DNA of 46,635 bases from positions 1-46,635 of the forward strand of contig JAEXGM010000115.1 in assembly GCA_023450835.1 (NCBI GenBank), written 5' to 3'. Below, piece by piece: positions 24,672 to 33,237 of the stretch. Each line of letters begins with the position of its first letter. The first letter of the stretch is position 1. The position numbers were made by a program, and so were the translations under genes. Below the pieces are notes generated by a model. It was not told the DNA's origin. It saw only the letters and a program-made list of their open reading frames with translations, and ran no database searches. The stretch is from Bacillota bacterium. Its GTDB lineage: Bacteria > Bacillota > Clostridia > Lachnospirales > Lachnospiraceae.

Positions 24672-25031
24672 TCTCAAGTATATACCGAGTACTTCGCAGT
24701 GACGCATTTGTATATGAAAAATGTCCTGTGTTTTTCCTATCCAAACAGTCACGTCTTCCCCAACACGCCTCAAGTATGTGCCGATGACCTCTCAAGCACG
24801 CATTTGTGCAGGAAAAATGTCCTGTATTTTTCCTACGCAAACAGTCATGTGCTTCCCCCAACACGCCTCAAGTATGTGCCGAGGATTTCGCAGGCACGCA
24901 TTTGTGCAGGAAAAATGTTCTGTATTTTTTCTACACAAACAGTCATGTACTTCCCCCAATACGCCTCAAGTATGTGCCGAGGATTTCGCAGGCACATACT
25001 TGTGTAGGAAAAATGCCTTTTATTTTTCCTA
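24672..25031. repeat. 98 bp tandem repeat array, almost four copies
   Basis: Units begin with the TCAAGTAT motif at 24672, 24768, 24866 and 24964 (spacing 96, 98, 98); the last is partial. The two later copies contain GTGCCGAGGATTTCGCAGGCAC, a 5-bp stem with a loop; copies 1 and 2 diverge there. Each unit contains AGGAAAAAT paired, exactly or nearly, with ATTTTTCCT as a second hairpin. Short open frames across it shift frame each 98 bp and are not genes. It occupies the gap between the last permease and GH16. Confidence 0.85.
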
Positions 25032-25988
25032 CTATTCGCCAGTAATACCGGTATTTTCGATACCCTGAATAAATTGCTTTTGCACAAAGGCATAGAGTAT
25101 CAAAAGCGGCGTTATGGATATTAAGGTAGCCGACATCTTATATGCTTCATTTATCCTGAATTCCGCCGTAGACGGTCCTGCACTGGCATATGCCTGAAAG
25201 ACGCTGTCAAAGATATTAAGCTTCGCCGGCAGAAGGTCGATACTGCTTCGTACCAACGTTCCTGTTATGTAGGTTTCATTCCAGTTCCAGACCAGTGAGA
25301 ACAGAAATACTACCAATACGGTGGTTGATGACAGCTTCATTACAATTTCCACAAATACCTGCCTTGGACTTGCACCGTCTATCATTGCCGCTTCATCCAG
25401 AGAATGCGGTATCAGGTTAAAGAAATTATAAAATATCAGTATCAGAACCGTTGAATACACACCCTGTCCGGTTATGGACATTAATATCTGGGGAATTGGT
25501 GTACCTATCAGATTAAAGCCTAAAAAGTTCTGTGCAGATATAAATATCATAAGTCTTGGTATCATAAGCAAGGGTACCGGTATGATAAAAGCAACCAGTA
25601 TCATAACAAACCAAATACGCTTTCCTTTGAATTCATATCTGGAGAGTGCAAAGCCTGTTAATGCCGAAACAACAGTTTGCGCTATGGCCAGAAGAGAAGA
25701 AAACCAGATGGAATTAAACAGGGTCTTCTTTATGTTCAGGACATCAATGGCAACTTTCAGATTATGAAAGGAAGGATGCTTTGGTACCCATTCTACCGAA
25801 GGGTCAATAACATCATTTCCGGACATAAAAGCCATAGAAACCATACGTATAATGGGCTCCAGGTATATATAACTGATACAGATAAGCACAAAATAAATGC
25901 ATATCTTTAAGAAGGTCTTAAACTTGCCGGTATGGAGGAATCTCCGAAATTTTCTCTTTAGTTTAATATTCCCTAATTCTGCTTTCAA
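25032..25988 (-). CDS. ABC sugar transporter permease (MalG/AraQ type)
   Basis: This 318-residue membrane protein has six predicted helices and the cytoplasmic EAA loop (EAAMIDGASPRQVFVEIVMKL) that contacts the ATPase. It is the MalG-type half of a carbohydrate (CUT1) importer, paired with the permease directly upstream. The start is TTG at 25988 with AGGAGG eight bases upstream; the preceding gene stops two bases before. No ATPase gene is present in the locus. The repeat array follows directly after its stop. Confidence 0.9.
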   Translation of the reverse strand: MKAELGNIKLKRKFRRFLHTGKFKTFLKICIYFVLICISYIYLEPIIRMVSMAFMSGNDVIDPSVEWVPKHPSFHNLKVAIDVLNIKKTLFNSIWFSSLLAIAQTVVSALTGFALSRYEFKGKRIWFVMILVAFIIPVPLLMIPRLMIFISAQNFLGFNLIGTPIPQILMSITGQGVYSTVLILIFYNFFNLIPHSLDEAAMIDGASPRQVFVEIVMKLSSTTVLVVFLFSLVWNWNETYITGTLVRSSIDLLPAKLNIFDSVFQAYASAGPSTAEFRINEAYKMSATLISITPLLILYAFVQKQFIQGIENTGITGE

Positions 25989-25990
25989 TC

Positions 25991-26902
25991 TCAGTGCCTC
26001 CTTTCCTTCTTATCACGGAACATTAAAAATGCAATACCGATAATAAGCAATACCGTAAAACTGTATATCCATGCATAGGTCGCCGCTATTCCAAGTCCGC
26101 CGCTGGTATTTTCCATAGCAGTCTTTATCAGGGTATACACCGGATTTGTCGAAAAAGTACCAAGCTGGGCTATGGTGAAGATGGTTACTACCAACGCAAT
26201 GGGTTTGATAATCGGTATGGTAATCTTCCATAGGGTCTGCCAGGCATTGGCCGAATCAATCTGAGCTGCTTCATAGAGATTCGGGTTAATCTTTTGCAAT
26301 CCGTTAATAAAGAGAATAATAGGAATACCCGTAAACCAAAGAATAATGGATAGTTCTCTGAATATTCCGACGAGCACTTCCGCTGCCGACCTGGAATAAG
26401 CACTTATCATCTGGAGAATAAAAATATTGCTGTACTCTCCTATCTGCGCTATCTGATTTGCCTTGGTGGTAGAGTCTACAAGCTGATACATAACCGGTCC
26501 CGACAAGATTATTACCGGAAGGAAATATATTGTACGCAGAGTACTCTTTAAAAAAGTAATGCGGTTTAGCAGATAGGCCAATATAAAGGCTACGATTACA
26601 ATAACAAAAGTGTAAGGAATGACCATACGCAAAAATGCTAACATAGCCGGGGTAAAATCAACATTTTCAAAGAAGGTCATAACATAATTGTCCAGCCCGA
26701 TGAATTTGATTTCAAAACCAACTACGGTCTGTTTTACCTCGGTAAAACTCAATATAATCGTAAAGATAAAGGGTATGGCAGTAAATAAGATAAATCCAAT
26801 TATCCAGGGAAGCATAAAAAGATATCCTCTTTTATTCTGCCTCTGCTTAAAGGATTTCATCTTCTTAGCTTTCGGCGATTTTTCAAGTTTCTTATTGCCC
26901 AT
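25991..26902 (-). CDS. ABC sugar transporter permease (MalF/UgpA type)
   Basis: This 303-residue membrane protein has six helices and the EAA-like loop LYEAAQIDSANAWQTLWKITIP. It is the MalF-type subunit of a carbohydrate importer. Its ATG overlaps the stop of the DUF5696 gene (TAATG), showing translational coupling, and the MalG-type permease begins two bases after its end. It would form a heterodimer with that protein. Confidence 0.9.
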   Translation of the reverse strand: MGNKKLEKSPKAKKMKSFKQRQNKRGYLFMLPWIIGFILFTAIPFIFTIILSFTEVKQTVVGFEIKFIGLDNYVMTFFENVDFTPAMLAFLRMVIPYTFVIVIVAFILAYLLNRITFLKSTLRTIYFLPVIILSGPVMYQLVDSTTKANQIAQIGEYSNIFILQMISAYSRSAAEVLVGIFRELSIILWFTGIPIILFINGLQKINPNLYEAAQIDSANAWQTLWKITIPIIKPIALVVTIFTIAQLGTFSTNPVYTLIKTAMENTSGGLGIAATYAWIYSFTVLLIIGIAFLMFRDKKERRH

Positions 26903-29307
26903 TACTCTCCACCTCCTTCAGGAATAATCACTGCGCTTAAAGGAGGAATGCTTTGCCCTTTTACATTTACCGTATCATCCGTATAATTAATCACGATATT
27001 TTTTACTGCTCCGTTCTTTTGATAGCTGTTTAAAATCACTCCGTCCTGTATTACACTTCTGTCTGCCCATTCAAAGCCATTTACCTGGCTCAATACCCCA
27101 TTGACCTTGTCATAAACAGATTTAATAAGTCCTCTGTACTGTTCAAATTCCGTTGAGTACAGATCGGAAGAAGCAGTTGATGCCAGATTGTAAGAAGGCT
27201 CCTTTGTTACAATGAAAGAAGGATACAAATTATAATCTATCATTCTCAAAATATCCGGCTGAGTATAGAAGGAAAAGTTCGAATAAGGCGCATACATTTC
27301 CATTGTACCGTTTAAAACCAGCTGCAGAAAAGGCACCGCATCCGTCTCAAATACATACTGGGAGGTACCAACAGGCGTCTGAAGATATCTGTCCGTATAT
27401 TTCCACAGATACATATTGGGAACTTCCATATTGAACTTCACCTTGCCTTCGGTCTTCTCAAAGGTCTTTTCGAAAAGTTCGATAGTATCCGTAACAGAGG
27501 TTTCAAGTCCGCTGCTGGAGTAACCGGACAGCAGTGTATTTGATATCCCTCCTACCGTCATGGACTCTGAATACTTGGAAAATCTCTTAAACTGGGTAGT
27601 GAACCATTTGGCACTCTTCTCGGGAGTTGCAAACCCAAAATTATCAACGGGTACATTATTTTCATAAAGTGCTCTTTTATCAAATTCCAGATACCAGGAA
27701 TTCACATGCCTTGCTGCTGTTCCGTTGTAATTCAGCATTAATTTATTAATAGTCACATAGTCCACTGCCTGGGAGATATCAATATTCTTATCTGCAAATT
27801 CCTGAATCAGCTTCTGGAACTCTTTCCTGCTTCCGATACTCTTTGAATATTTATCCGTATATGGTTTCGCAAGAGTTTCCCCGTTCTTCTGCCATCCGTA
27901 GAGTCCGCTGTTAATATTCTTTATACCATCTGACAATAGGGTATTTAACATCTCTCTCACATCCGAAGCGGTGGTTGTAACCACCTGTTCCGTGCCTACA
28001 ATACTTTTCCTGGAATCTGCCATCATAAAATCAAGGCGGATAGGAATATCTCCGGTGGTATCTTTTTCTTTCAGGACACCGGTCTTTATAAGATGGTCTC
28101 TGTATACCTTTGCCATACCTGTATAGTCCGCTGCGGGGGTGCCGTCTTTTCCGTCACCTGCCAGGAAAGAATAGGTCATCTCAATATCAATCTTATTGGG
28201 CTCTTTCATCAGAGTGAAATAACCATCACCCTTCTTGTTATATACCTGAAAATAATTCACGTTATAGACGAATCTTGGATAAGCCCAGTTATAATAAGTC
28301 ATATTCTCTTCCGGTCGGACAGCAATCTCCATATATTCCCCGCCTTTATCCGCATAGGCTACAAAGGCTGCCTGGCCATTGCCGTGAGCAATACCAAATA
28401 CCGGCATTACCGGCTGTTTTAACGGAATGGCATCTGTAAGATAGGACTGATAATAGGGAGCCTGAGAATAGTCCATGCCATATACATCCCCTGCATAATT
28501 GGAAAAGGATACGGAATTATCCTGAAAACGGATTAGACTTCCGCTGCCGTCGGGTACCATGACATAACCCGGAATCTTATATTTTTCCACTTCGATATCA
28601 TACATACCGGAATCTTTGTTATAGATTTTATTCTTACCTCCGCTGGCACCAAGGAAGGGGGAAATATCAACGGATACCAGGGTGCTCTTACCCTTACCGG
28701 TTATTTCTTCATAGGGAATCTTATAGGTGATAGAGTCTTCTCCAAAGGTGATATACACCTTCATTTCAAGCTCAATGGTCTTAAAATTAATATCCAGTCT
28801 TCTGGTTGCCGGATTATCATTTAAAGTCATAAGAGTGGAATCTACTCCATCCTTGGAAGCTGAGGAGATGTTCTTAAGAGATTCCGCTTCATAATACTCC
28901 ACTGTAATTAAGGAATTGGCAATACCGATGTAGGTAGTATTCATTTTTGCTTCTTCCGGAACTGCCAGCTTCTCGGCATCTTCAGGAGTTGCCGCATCCC
29001 TGATCTGCTGGTCTATCACCGCATTAAAAGGAATATCAAGACCGGTCTTCCAGGTATATCCGGTTCTCTTGTCCTGGATAGCCAATATATCTCTGTCTTC
29101 CCTGTAATAATAAGCAACCGTATTGGTCTCATAGAGAAGCTGGTATTCATCCATGCTGACAATATCATATGTCACCTTATCCGGTGCCGGTTTTGTATCT
29201 CTGTTTGTTGTAAGGTATGCACCTTTCACCTGACTGTAGGAAACAAACAGCAGTATAAGAACTGCAATCAGGATTACTGCTTTCTTTTTCCGTAGGTTAC
29301 AGAACAT
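26902..29307 (-). CDS. DUF5696 membrane-anchored protein, possible TIM-barrel glycosidase
   Basis: This is an 801-residue protein with an N-terminal membrane anchor (AVILIAVLILLFVSYS, no lipobox), a beta-rich N-terminal half and a C-terminal half with features suggesting a TIM barrel: YRDHLIKTGVL, IPIRLDFMM, INSGLYGWQKNG and DISQAVDYVTINKLML. This matches DUF5696 proteins, uncharacterised. Its position between NHL-TPR and permease genes points to handling of the same glucan outside the cell. Catalysis is inferred and no active site is established. It overlaps the upstream gene by 11 bases and the downstream permease by one, so the whole set is coupled. Confidence 0.7.
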   Translation of the reverse strand: MFCNLRKKKAVILIAVLILLFVSYSQVKGAYLTTNRDTKPAPDKVTYDIVSMDEYQLLYETNTVAYYYREDRDILAIQDKRTGYTWKTGLDIPFNAVIDQQIRDAATPEDAEKLAVPEEAKMNTTYIGIANSLITVEYYEAESLKNISSASKDGVDSTLMTLNDNPATRRLDINFKTIELEMKVYITFGEDSITYKIPYEEITGKGKSTLVSVDISPFLGASGGKNKIYNKDSGMYDIEVEKYKIPGYVMVPDGSGSLIRFQDNSVSFSNYAGDVYGMDYSQAPYYQSYLTDAIPLKQPVMPVFGIAHGNGQAAFVAYADKGGEYMEIAVRPEENMTYYNWAYPRFVYNVNYFQVYNKKGDGYFTLMKEPNKIDIEMTYSFLAGDGKDGTPAADYTGMAKVYRDHLIKTGVLKEKDTTGDIPIRLDFMMADSRKSIVGTEQVVTTTASDVREMLNTLLSDGIKNINSGLYGWQKNGETLAKPYTDKYSKSIGSRKEFQKLIQEFADKNIDISQAVDYVTINKLMLNYNGTAARHVNSWYLEFDKRALYENNVPVDNFGFATPEKSAKWFTTQFKRFSKYSESMTVGGISNTLLSGYSSSGLETSVTDTIELFEKTFEKTEGKVKFNMEVPNMYLWKYTDRYLQTPVGTSQYVFETDAVPFLQLVLNGTMEMYAPYSNFSFYTQPDILRMIDYNLYPSFIVTKEPSYNLASTASSDLYSTEFEQYRGLIKSVYDKVNGVLSQVNGFEWADRSVIQDGVILNSYQKNGAVKNIVINYTDDTVNVKGQSIPPLSAVIIPEGGGE

Positions 29308-31369
29308 TTTGTGTTATCTCCTTTCCTAATGTCAGGAGGAACTGCCATAGGCGTTCCCACATAATAATGATAATTAACAGCATGATTGCCGCTATAATCA
29401 TAAATACAAAGGTCAAAATCAGACTCATGACATTTTCTCTGAAGGTATAGTCATGTACTGTTAAAAATCCTATGAATATAAGTATAATGCTCCAGACCAC
29501 CCCAATGTACAATATAATCGTCAGTATAAAAGCTTCATTAGAAGTCAGAAAATAAGACAATGCCGTGATGCTTACCATTGAAACGATAACCGGAATCATG
29601 CTATAGGCCGGTATCATATAGACCTGTTTAAAACTTCCGTCACCTTCTTTAATAGAAGTAACCAGATAATTGCTTACGATAAATAAAAACAGCAGGAAGA
29701 AAAATCCGATTACGATAGCGTTTATATCCATGTCTTCAACAGCCTTAAACTGATAGACAAAACCTTTCTTGGTCTGATAAGCCATAAAAGAAATAAAAGT
29801 AAGAAGATACAGGATGGAGGCCCCGAATACGCTTCCTCCCCGTTTTACTCTGATATCATAATATCTGTCCAGCGGGTGCCTTGGTACTTTAAAACCATAT
29901 AAGACCCCTTTTAGATAATGATTGCTGCTTATCTTATTCCAGAAATTTTTTCGGGCTTCTCTTACTCTTTTCTTTTTATCAGCTTTTTTTACTATAAAAG
30001 AAATCAGCCATAGAGCAAAAATAATCCCTACGAAGTATTGCAGCCTTTCCTGTATCCAGGTATTACGCACCTCCCAGAAGGCTTCCGAATAATACTTACG
30101 GTTACCTGCCACCTTAAAGTGTTCCATAGCCTCTTTATATTGCCCGGCATGCAAATACGCTTTTCCTACTCCGTTATGAGCCAGTACAGACATTTCATTC
30201 AGTTTTAATACCTCATTCCATTTCTCTAAAGCTTCTTCGTACAATCCTTTCTCATACAAGCCTATGGAGTTGTATACCATCTTGGCATAATCCGTTGGTT
30301 TAAAAGACTGTACATATCCCTTGTCGCCGTCAATGGTCCAGATATCTCCTTCTTTATCCACCGCCACGGAAGGCAGTGAAGTATACAGACCCGATATATC
30401 GAGGTCAGATATAAAGGAGCCGAACTCAAAAATCAGTTCTCCGCTGGAAGAATAAACATCAACATAGCCATAACTGTTACTGGTATAGATAATTCCCTGG
30501 TCATCAACAAACACATCTGTTAAAGAATCGTAACTCCATACCGGGTCTTTAAACATATTTCCGCCGGCAGTATTATGTTTCTTTAAGCCATCATAATTAG
30601 AGCCGATAGTCGTTGAATAAACAATTCCTTTATTATCCAAGAAGATATTGGAAAAGGTAGTAGGAACCCTTGGTATCAGATTTGCTAACTGTGCTCTGGT
30701 GAAAATAGCGTTCTGCATAGCTTGTAAAAATGTAAGCTTTGTCTTATTTACAGTAAAATAGCCAAGGAACTCACCGGCAATGCTAAGCTGGATTACTCCG
30801 TTGTATACACCTTCACCGATTATATACATATTACCGCTCTTATCCACGGCAATCTTAGACGGTTCAAAGGGTGTATCGGAAAAAGAAGGCGCATCCGGTC
30901 TTCCTATGCTTTCTATTAAATTGAAGCTTTTATCAAAGTGAAACACCTTTTTCGCTCCAACATCGGCTACATAAATATCACCGTTGTCCGTAACAAATAC
31001 GCCTTTGGGAGTGGTAAACTCCTCATAACTTAGGACGTCAGCAATTCTGCCTTCCTGAATATTATACTTTACGACCCTCTTATTCTGGGTATCAGCAATA
31101 TAGAGCATGTCATTATCATCAATATAAATATCCTCCGGCTGCATAAGACCCAAATCTGTTATTGTCTTATCCGGCAGGTACGCATCCTGGGTCCTTACAT
31201 AATGTCCCTTCTCATTTAAGGTATATGTATAACTGGTTGCCTGGGAAGCCGATGCAGTAACAGGTGGTAGTAAATAGCCTGTAAGTATAAGGGTAATCAT
31301 AGTCATTGCTGCTATCCTGGCAGCAAAATACCTATGCCTGATTCTCTTAATTCGATTTTCTTTTTTCAT
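29297..31369 (-). CDS. NHL-propeller / TPR / six-TM (Yip1-like) protein
   Basis: This 690-residue protein has an unusual order: a signal or anchor segment; NHL beta-propeller repeats over roughly residues 60-350 (LMQPEDIYIDDNDMLYIADT, TTPKGVFVTDNGDIYVAD, PSKIAVDKSGNMYIIG); a TPR pair near residues 370-420 (SVLAHNGVGKAYLHAGQ); then about six membrane segments resembling Yip1-type proteins. The propeller would face outside and may bind glycan or the neighbouring binding proteins. ATG 31369 follows AAAGGG; a longer frame exists. It is 43 bases after the preceding permease and overlaps DUF5696 by 11 bases. Confidence 0.7.
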   Translation of the reverse strand: MKKENRIKRIRHRYFAARIAAMTMITLILTGYLLPPVTASASQATSYTYTLNEKGHYVRTQDAYLPDKTITDLGLMQPEDIYIDDNDMLYIADTQNKRVVKYNIQEGRIADVLSYEEFTTPKGVFVTDNGDIYVADVGAKKVFHFDKSFNLIESIGRPDAPSFSDTPFEPSKIAVDKSGNMYIIGEGVYNGVIQLSIAGEFLGYFTVNKTKLTFLQAMQNAIFTRAQLANLIPRVPTTFSNIFLDNKGIVYSTTIGSNYDGLKKHNTAGGNMFKDPVWSYDSLTDVFVDDQGIIYTSNSYGYVDVYSSSGELIFEFGSFISDLDISGLYTSLPSVAVDKEGDIWTIDGDKGYVQSFKPTDYAKMVYNSIGLYEKGLYEEALEKWNEVLKLNEMSVLAHNGVGKAYLHAGQYKEAMEHFKVAGNRKYYSEAFWEVRNTWIQERLQYFVGIIFALWLISFIVKKADKKKRVREARKNFWNKISSNHYLKGVLYGFKVPRHPLDRYYDIRVKRGGSVFGASILYLLTFISFMAYQTKKGFVYQFKAVEDMDINAIVIGFFFLLFLFIVSNYLVTSIKEGDGSFKQVYMIPAYSMIPVIVSMVSITALSYFLTSNEAFILTIILYIGVVWSIILIFIGFLTVHDYTFRENVMSLILTFVFMIIAAIMLLIIIIMWERLWQFLLTLGKEITQNVL

Positions 31370-31412
31370 TCTATTCCCTTTCATGCCCTTTCCAGCCCTT
31401 TCTACCATTCCA

Positions 31413-32282
31413 TTACTTGATTCCCGAATGGGTCATGGTGTTCATAACCTGTGACTGCATACAGATAAAAATAATCAGATTGGGAACAAACAGAATAACA
31501 GAGGCTGCCGCTACCATACCGGAAGCTGCCACCGTATTATTCGTTGCAATGGAATTCAAATAGAAAGCCAGTGTCCTCATGGTCTCACTATTCATATAAT
31601 TATTGGATGCTTCCGTAGCATTCCATATAGTCTGAAAGGTCAGAACCACGGAGGTTGCAATAGCGGGCTTTGTTAAAGGTACGATTACTTTTTGAATAAT
31701 CTTGCCGTCTTTTGCCCCATCCATAATTGCTGCCTCAATTAAAGCATCGGGAATCTGGTCCACGAATTGCTTTACCAGAAAGAGACCAACAGGCATGGCG
31801 ATGGCGGGAAGGATATGAGCCAGCCAGTTATTAATCAGTCCAAGATGCTCTATTACAATATATCTTGGCACTAATACTGCTGTTTCTACAAACATCAGGG
31901 CCATCTGATTTATCTGGAACAGGGTATTCTTAATCTTGAATTTCTTTTTAGAGAAGACATAAGCCGCACTGATTGTAACAACAATATTTAAGGTTACCGT
32001 TACAGTAGTTATAAAAAGGGAGTTCAAAAGATACCTGGCCATAGGCACCCCTGTTAGTCCTACCAGCGAAAAAAGGTCCTTGAAATTATTTAAAGTAGGA
32101 TTACTTACAAAAATCTTCGGAGGGAATGCAAATAATTCCCCCAAAGGCTTAAAAGCCTGATTTATAATGAATACAACCGGCAGCAGCATGAAGACTGCCA
32201 AAGGAATCAATATAATATAAAACTTCATCTGAGATACAGAAAACCTTTTTGGATTTATCTTAGAGCCTTGAAAATTAGCCAT
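31413..32282 (-). CDS. ABC sugar transporter permease (MalG type, second pair)
   Basis: This 289-residue permease has six helices and the EAA loop IEAAIMDGAKDGKIIQKVIVPL. ATG 32282 is six bases after AAAGGAG and one base after the preceding permease stop. It is the MalG-type partner of the next gene upstream. Together they form the second permease pair of the locus, distinct in sequence from the pair at 25-27 kb. Confidence 0.9.
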   Translation of the reverse strand: MANFQGSKINPKRFSVSQMKFYIILIPLAVFMLLPVVFIINQAFKPLGELFAFPPKIFVSNPTLNNFKDLFSLVGLTGVPMARYLLNSLFITTVTVTLNIVVTISAAYVFSKKKFKIKNTLFQINQMALMFVETAVLVPRYIVIEHLGLINNWLAHILPAIAMPVGLFLVKQFVDQIPDALIEAAIMDGAKDGKIIQKVIVPLTKPAIATSVVLTFQTIWNATEASNNYMNSETMRTLAFYLNSIATNNTVAASGMVAAASVILFVPNLIIFICMQSQVMNTMTHSGIK

Positions 32283-32283
32283 A

Positions 32284-33234
32284 TTAACTCCTTTCCTCCT
32301 CTTTCTCGCCAAAGAGGCCATGAGCAACCTTCGAGAACAGCATTACTATTAAGAGCAATACTACGGATGCCGCTGCCGCATATCCCATCTCATACCTCAA
32401 AAATCCGTAATCATCAATATGATTTGTAATTAACTGTCCGGCATAACCAGGCGTAGGGTTACTGCCTGATAGCTTCACACCAATCCAGCCCATGTTAAAG
32501 GCATTTACGATTGCCATAACTGCACCAAAGAGCATCTGAGGCTTCATGGAAGGAATTGTAATATAGATAATTTCCTGAAAACGGTTCTTAAGCCCATCTA
32601 CGTAAGCTGCTTCATAAAGTTCTTCATTGATATTTAAAATACCGGATATCATAGCCAAAAAGCCAATACCCATGGAGGACCATAAAGATACAAAGATCAT
32701 GACCTGCATAATATAATCAGCCGACAAGAGGAACTGAATCGGCTGGTCAATCATTCCCAGCTGTATCAGCATATGGTTCACGATACCTCTCTGGTCTCCG
32801 GAGAAAATCGTTGTCCAGATAACCCCGATAAATACCTGCCCCACCATGGAGGGTGTATAAAGTGCCAGTGACAGCAACGTTCTTGGAATCGGCTGAATCT
32901 GAGCCAGCATCCACGCCAGAAGAAACGAAAGTACATATCCGCCGGGACCTACGATAATGGCGTATTCCAATGTATTAGGTAATACATACTTTAAGAAAAC
33001 CTCATCCTGGGTAATAAGTGTAATATAATTAAGTAATCCGTCAAATTTCGGTGGGTTAATGGAATCAAAATAGGTAAAAGAGAGCCCAATCGCCATTCCT
33101 ACCGGCACGGCAATAAAAGTAAAAAACAATAATCCATAGGGAAGCAATAGAAAGAATGTAGAAAGCTTATCTCTTGATGCCCGTTTTTTTAAACCTGAAC
33201 CCTTATGGGAAGTTACATGATTATAAAATGCCAT
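32284..33234 (-). CDS. ABC sugar transporter permease (MalF type, second pair)
   Basis: This 316-residue MalF/UgpA-type permease has six helices and the EAA loop LYEAAYVDGLKNRFQEIIYI. It starts three bases after the large binding protein ends, with AAGG upstream of the ATG. It pairs with the MalG-type permease at 31413-32282. Confidence 0.9.
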   Translation of the reverse strand: MAFYNHVTSHKGSGLKKRASRDKLSTFFLLLPYGLLFFTFIAVPVGMAIGLSFTYFDSINPPKFDGLLNYITLITQDEVFLKYVLPNTLEYAIIVGPGGYVLSFLLAWMLAQIQPIPRTLLSLALYTPSMVGQVFIGVIWTTIFSGDQRGIVNHMLIQLGMIDQPIQFLLSADYIMQVMIFVSLWSSMGIGFLAMISGILNINEELYEAAYVDGLKNRFQEIIYITIPSMKPQMLFGAVMAIVNAFNMGWIGVKLSGSNPTPGYAGQLITNHIDDYGFLRYEMGYAAAASVVLLLIVMLFSKVAHGLFGEKEEERS

Positions 33235-33237
33235 TTC

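Noticed and set aside
21091..25031. Possible CRISPR arrays
   Set aside because: The units are contiguous tandem copies without unique spacers, have lengths of 56-57 and 98 bp, and no cas genes are nearby.
24655..25093. Several overlapping open frames across the 98 bp array on both strands
   Set aside because: They are produced by the repeats, shift frame at each unit because 98 is not a multiple of three, and have no ribosome sites.
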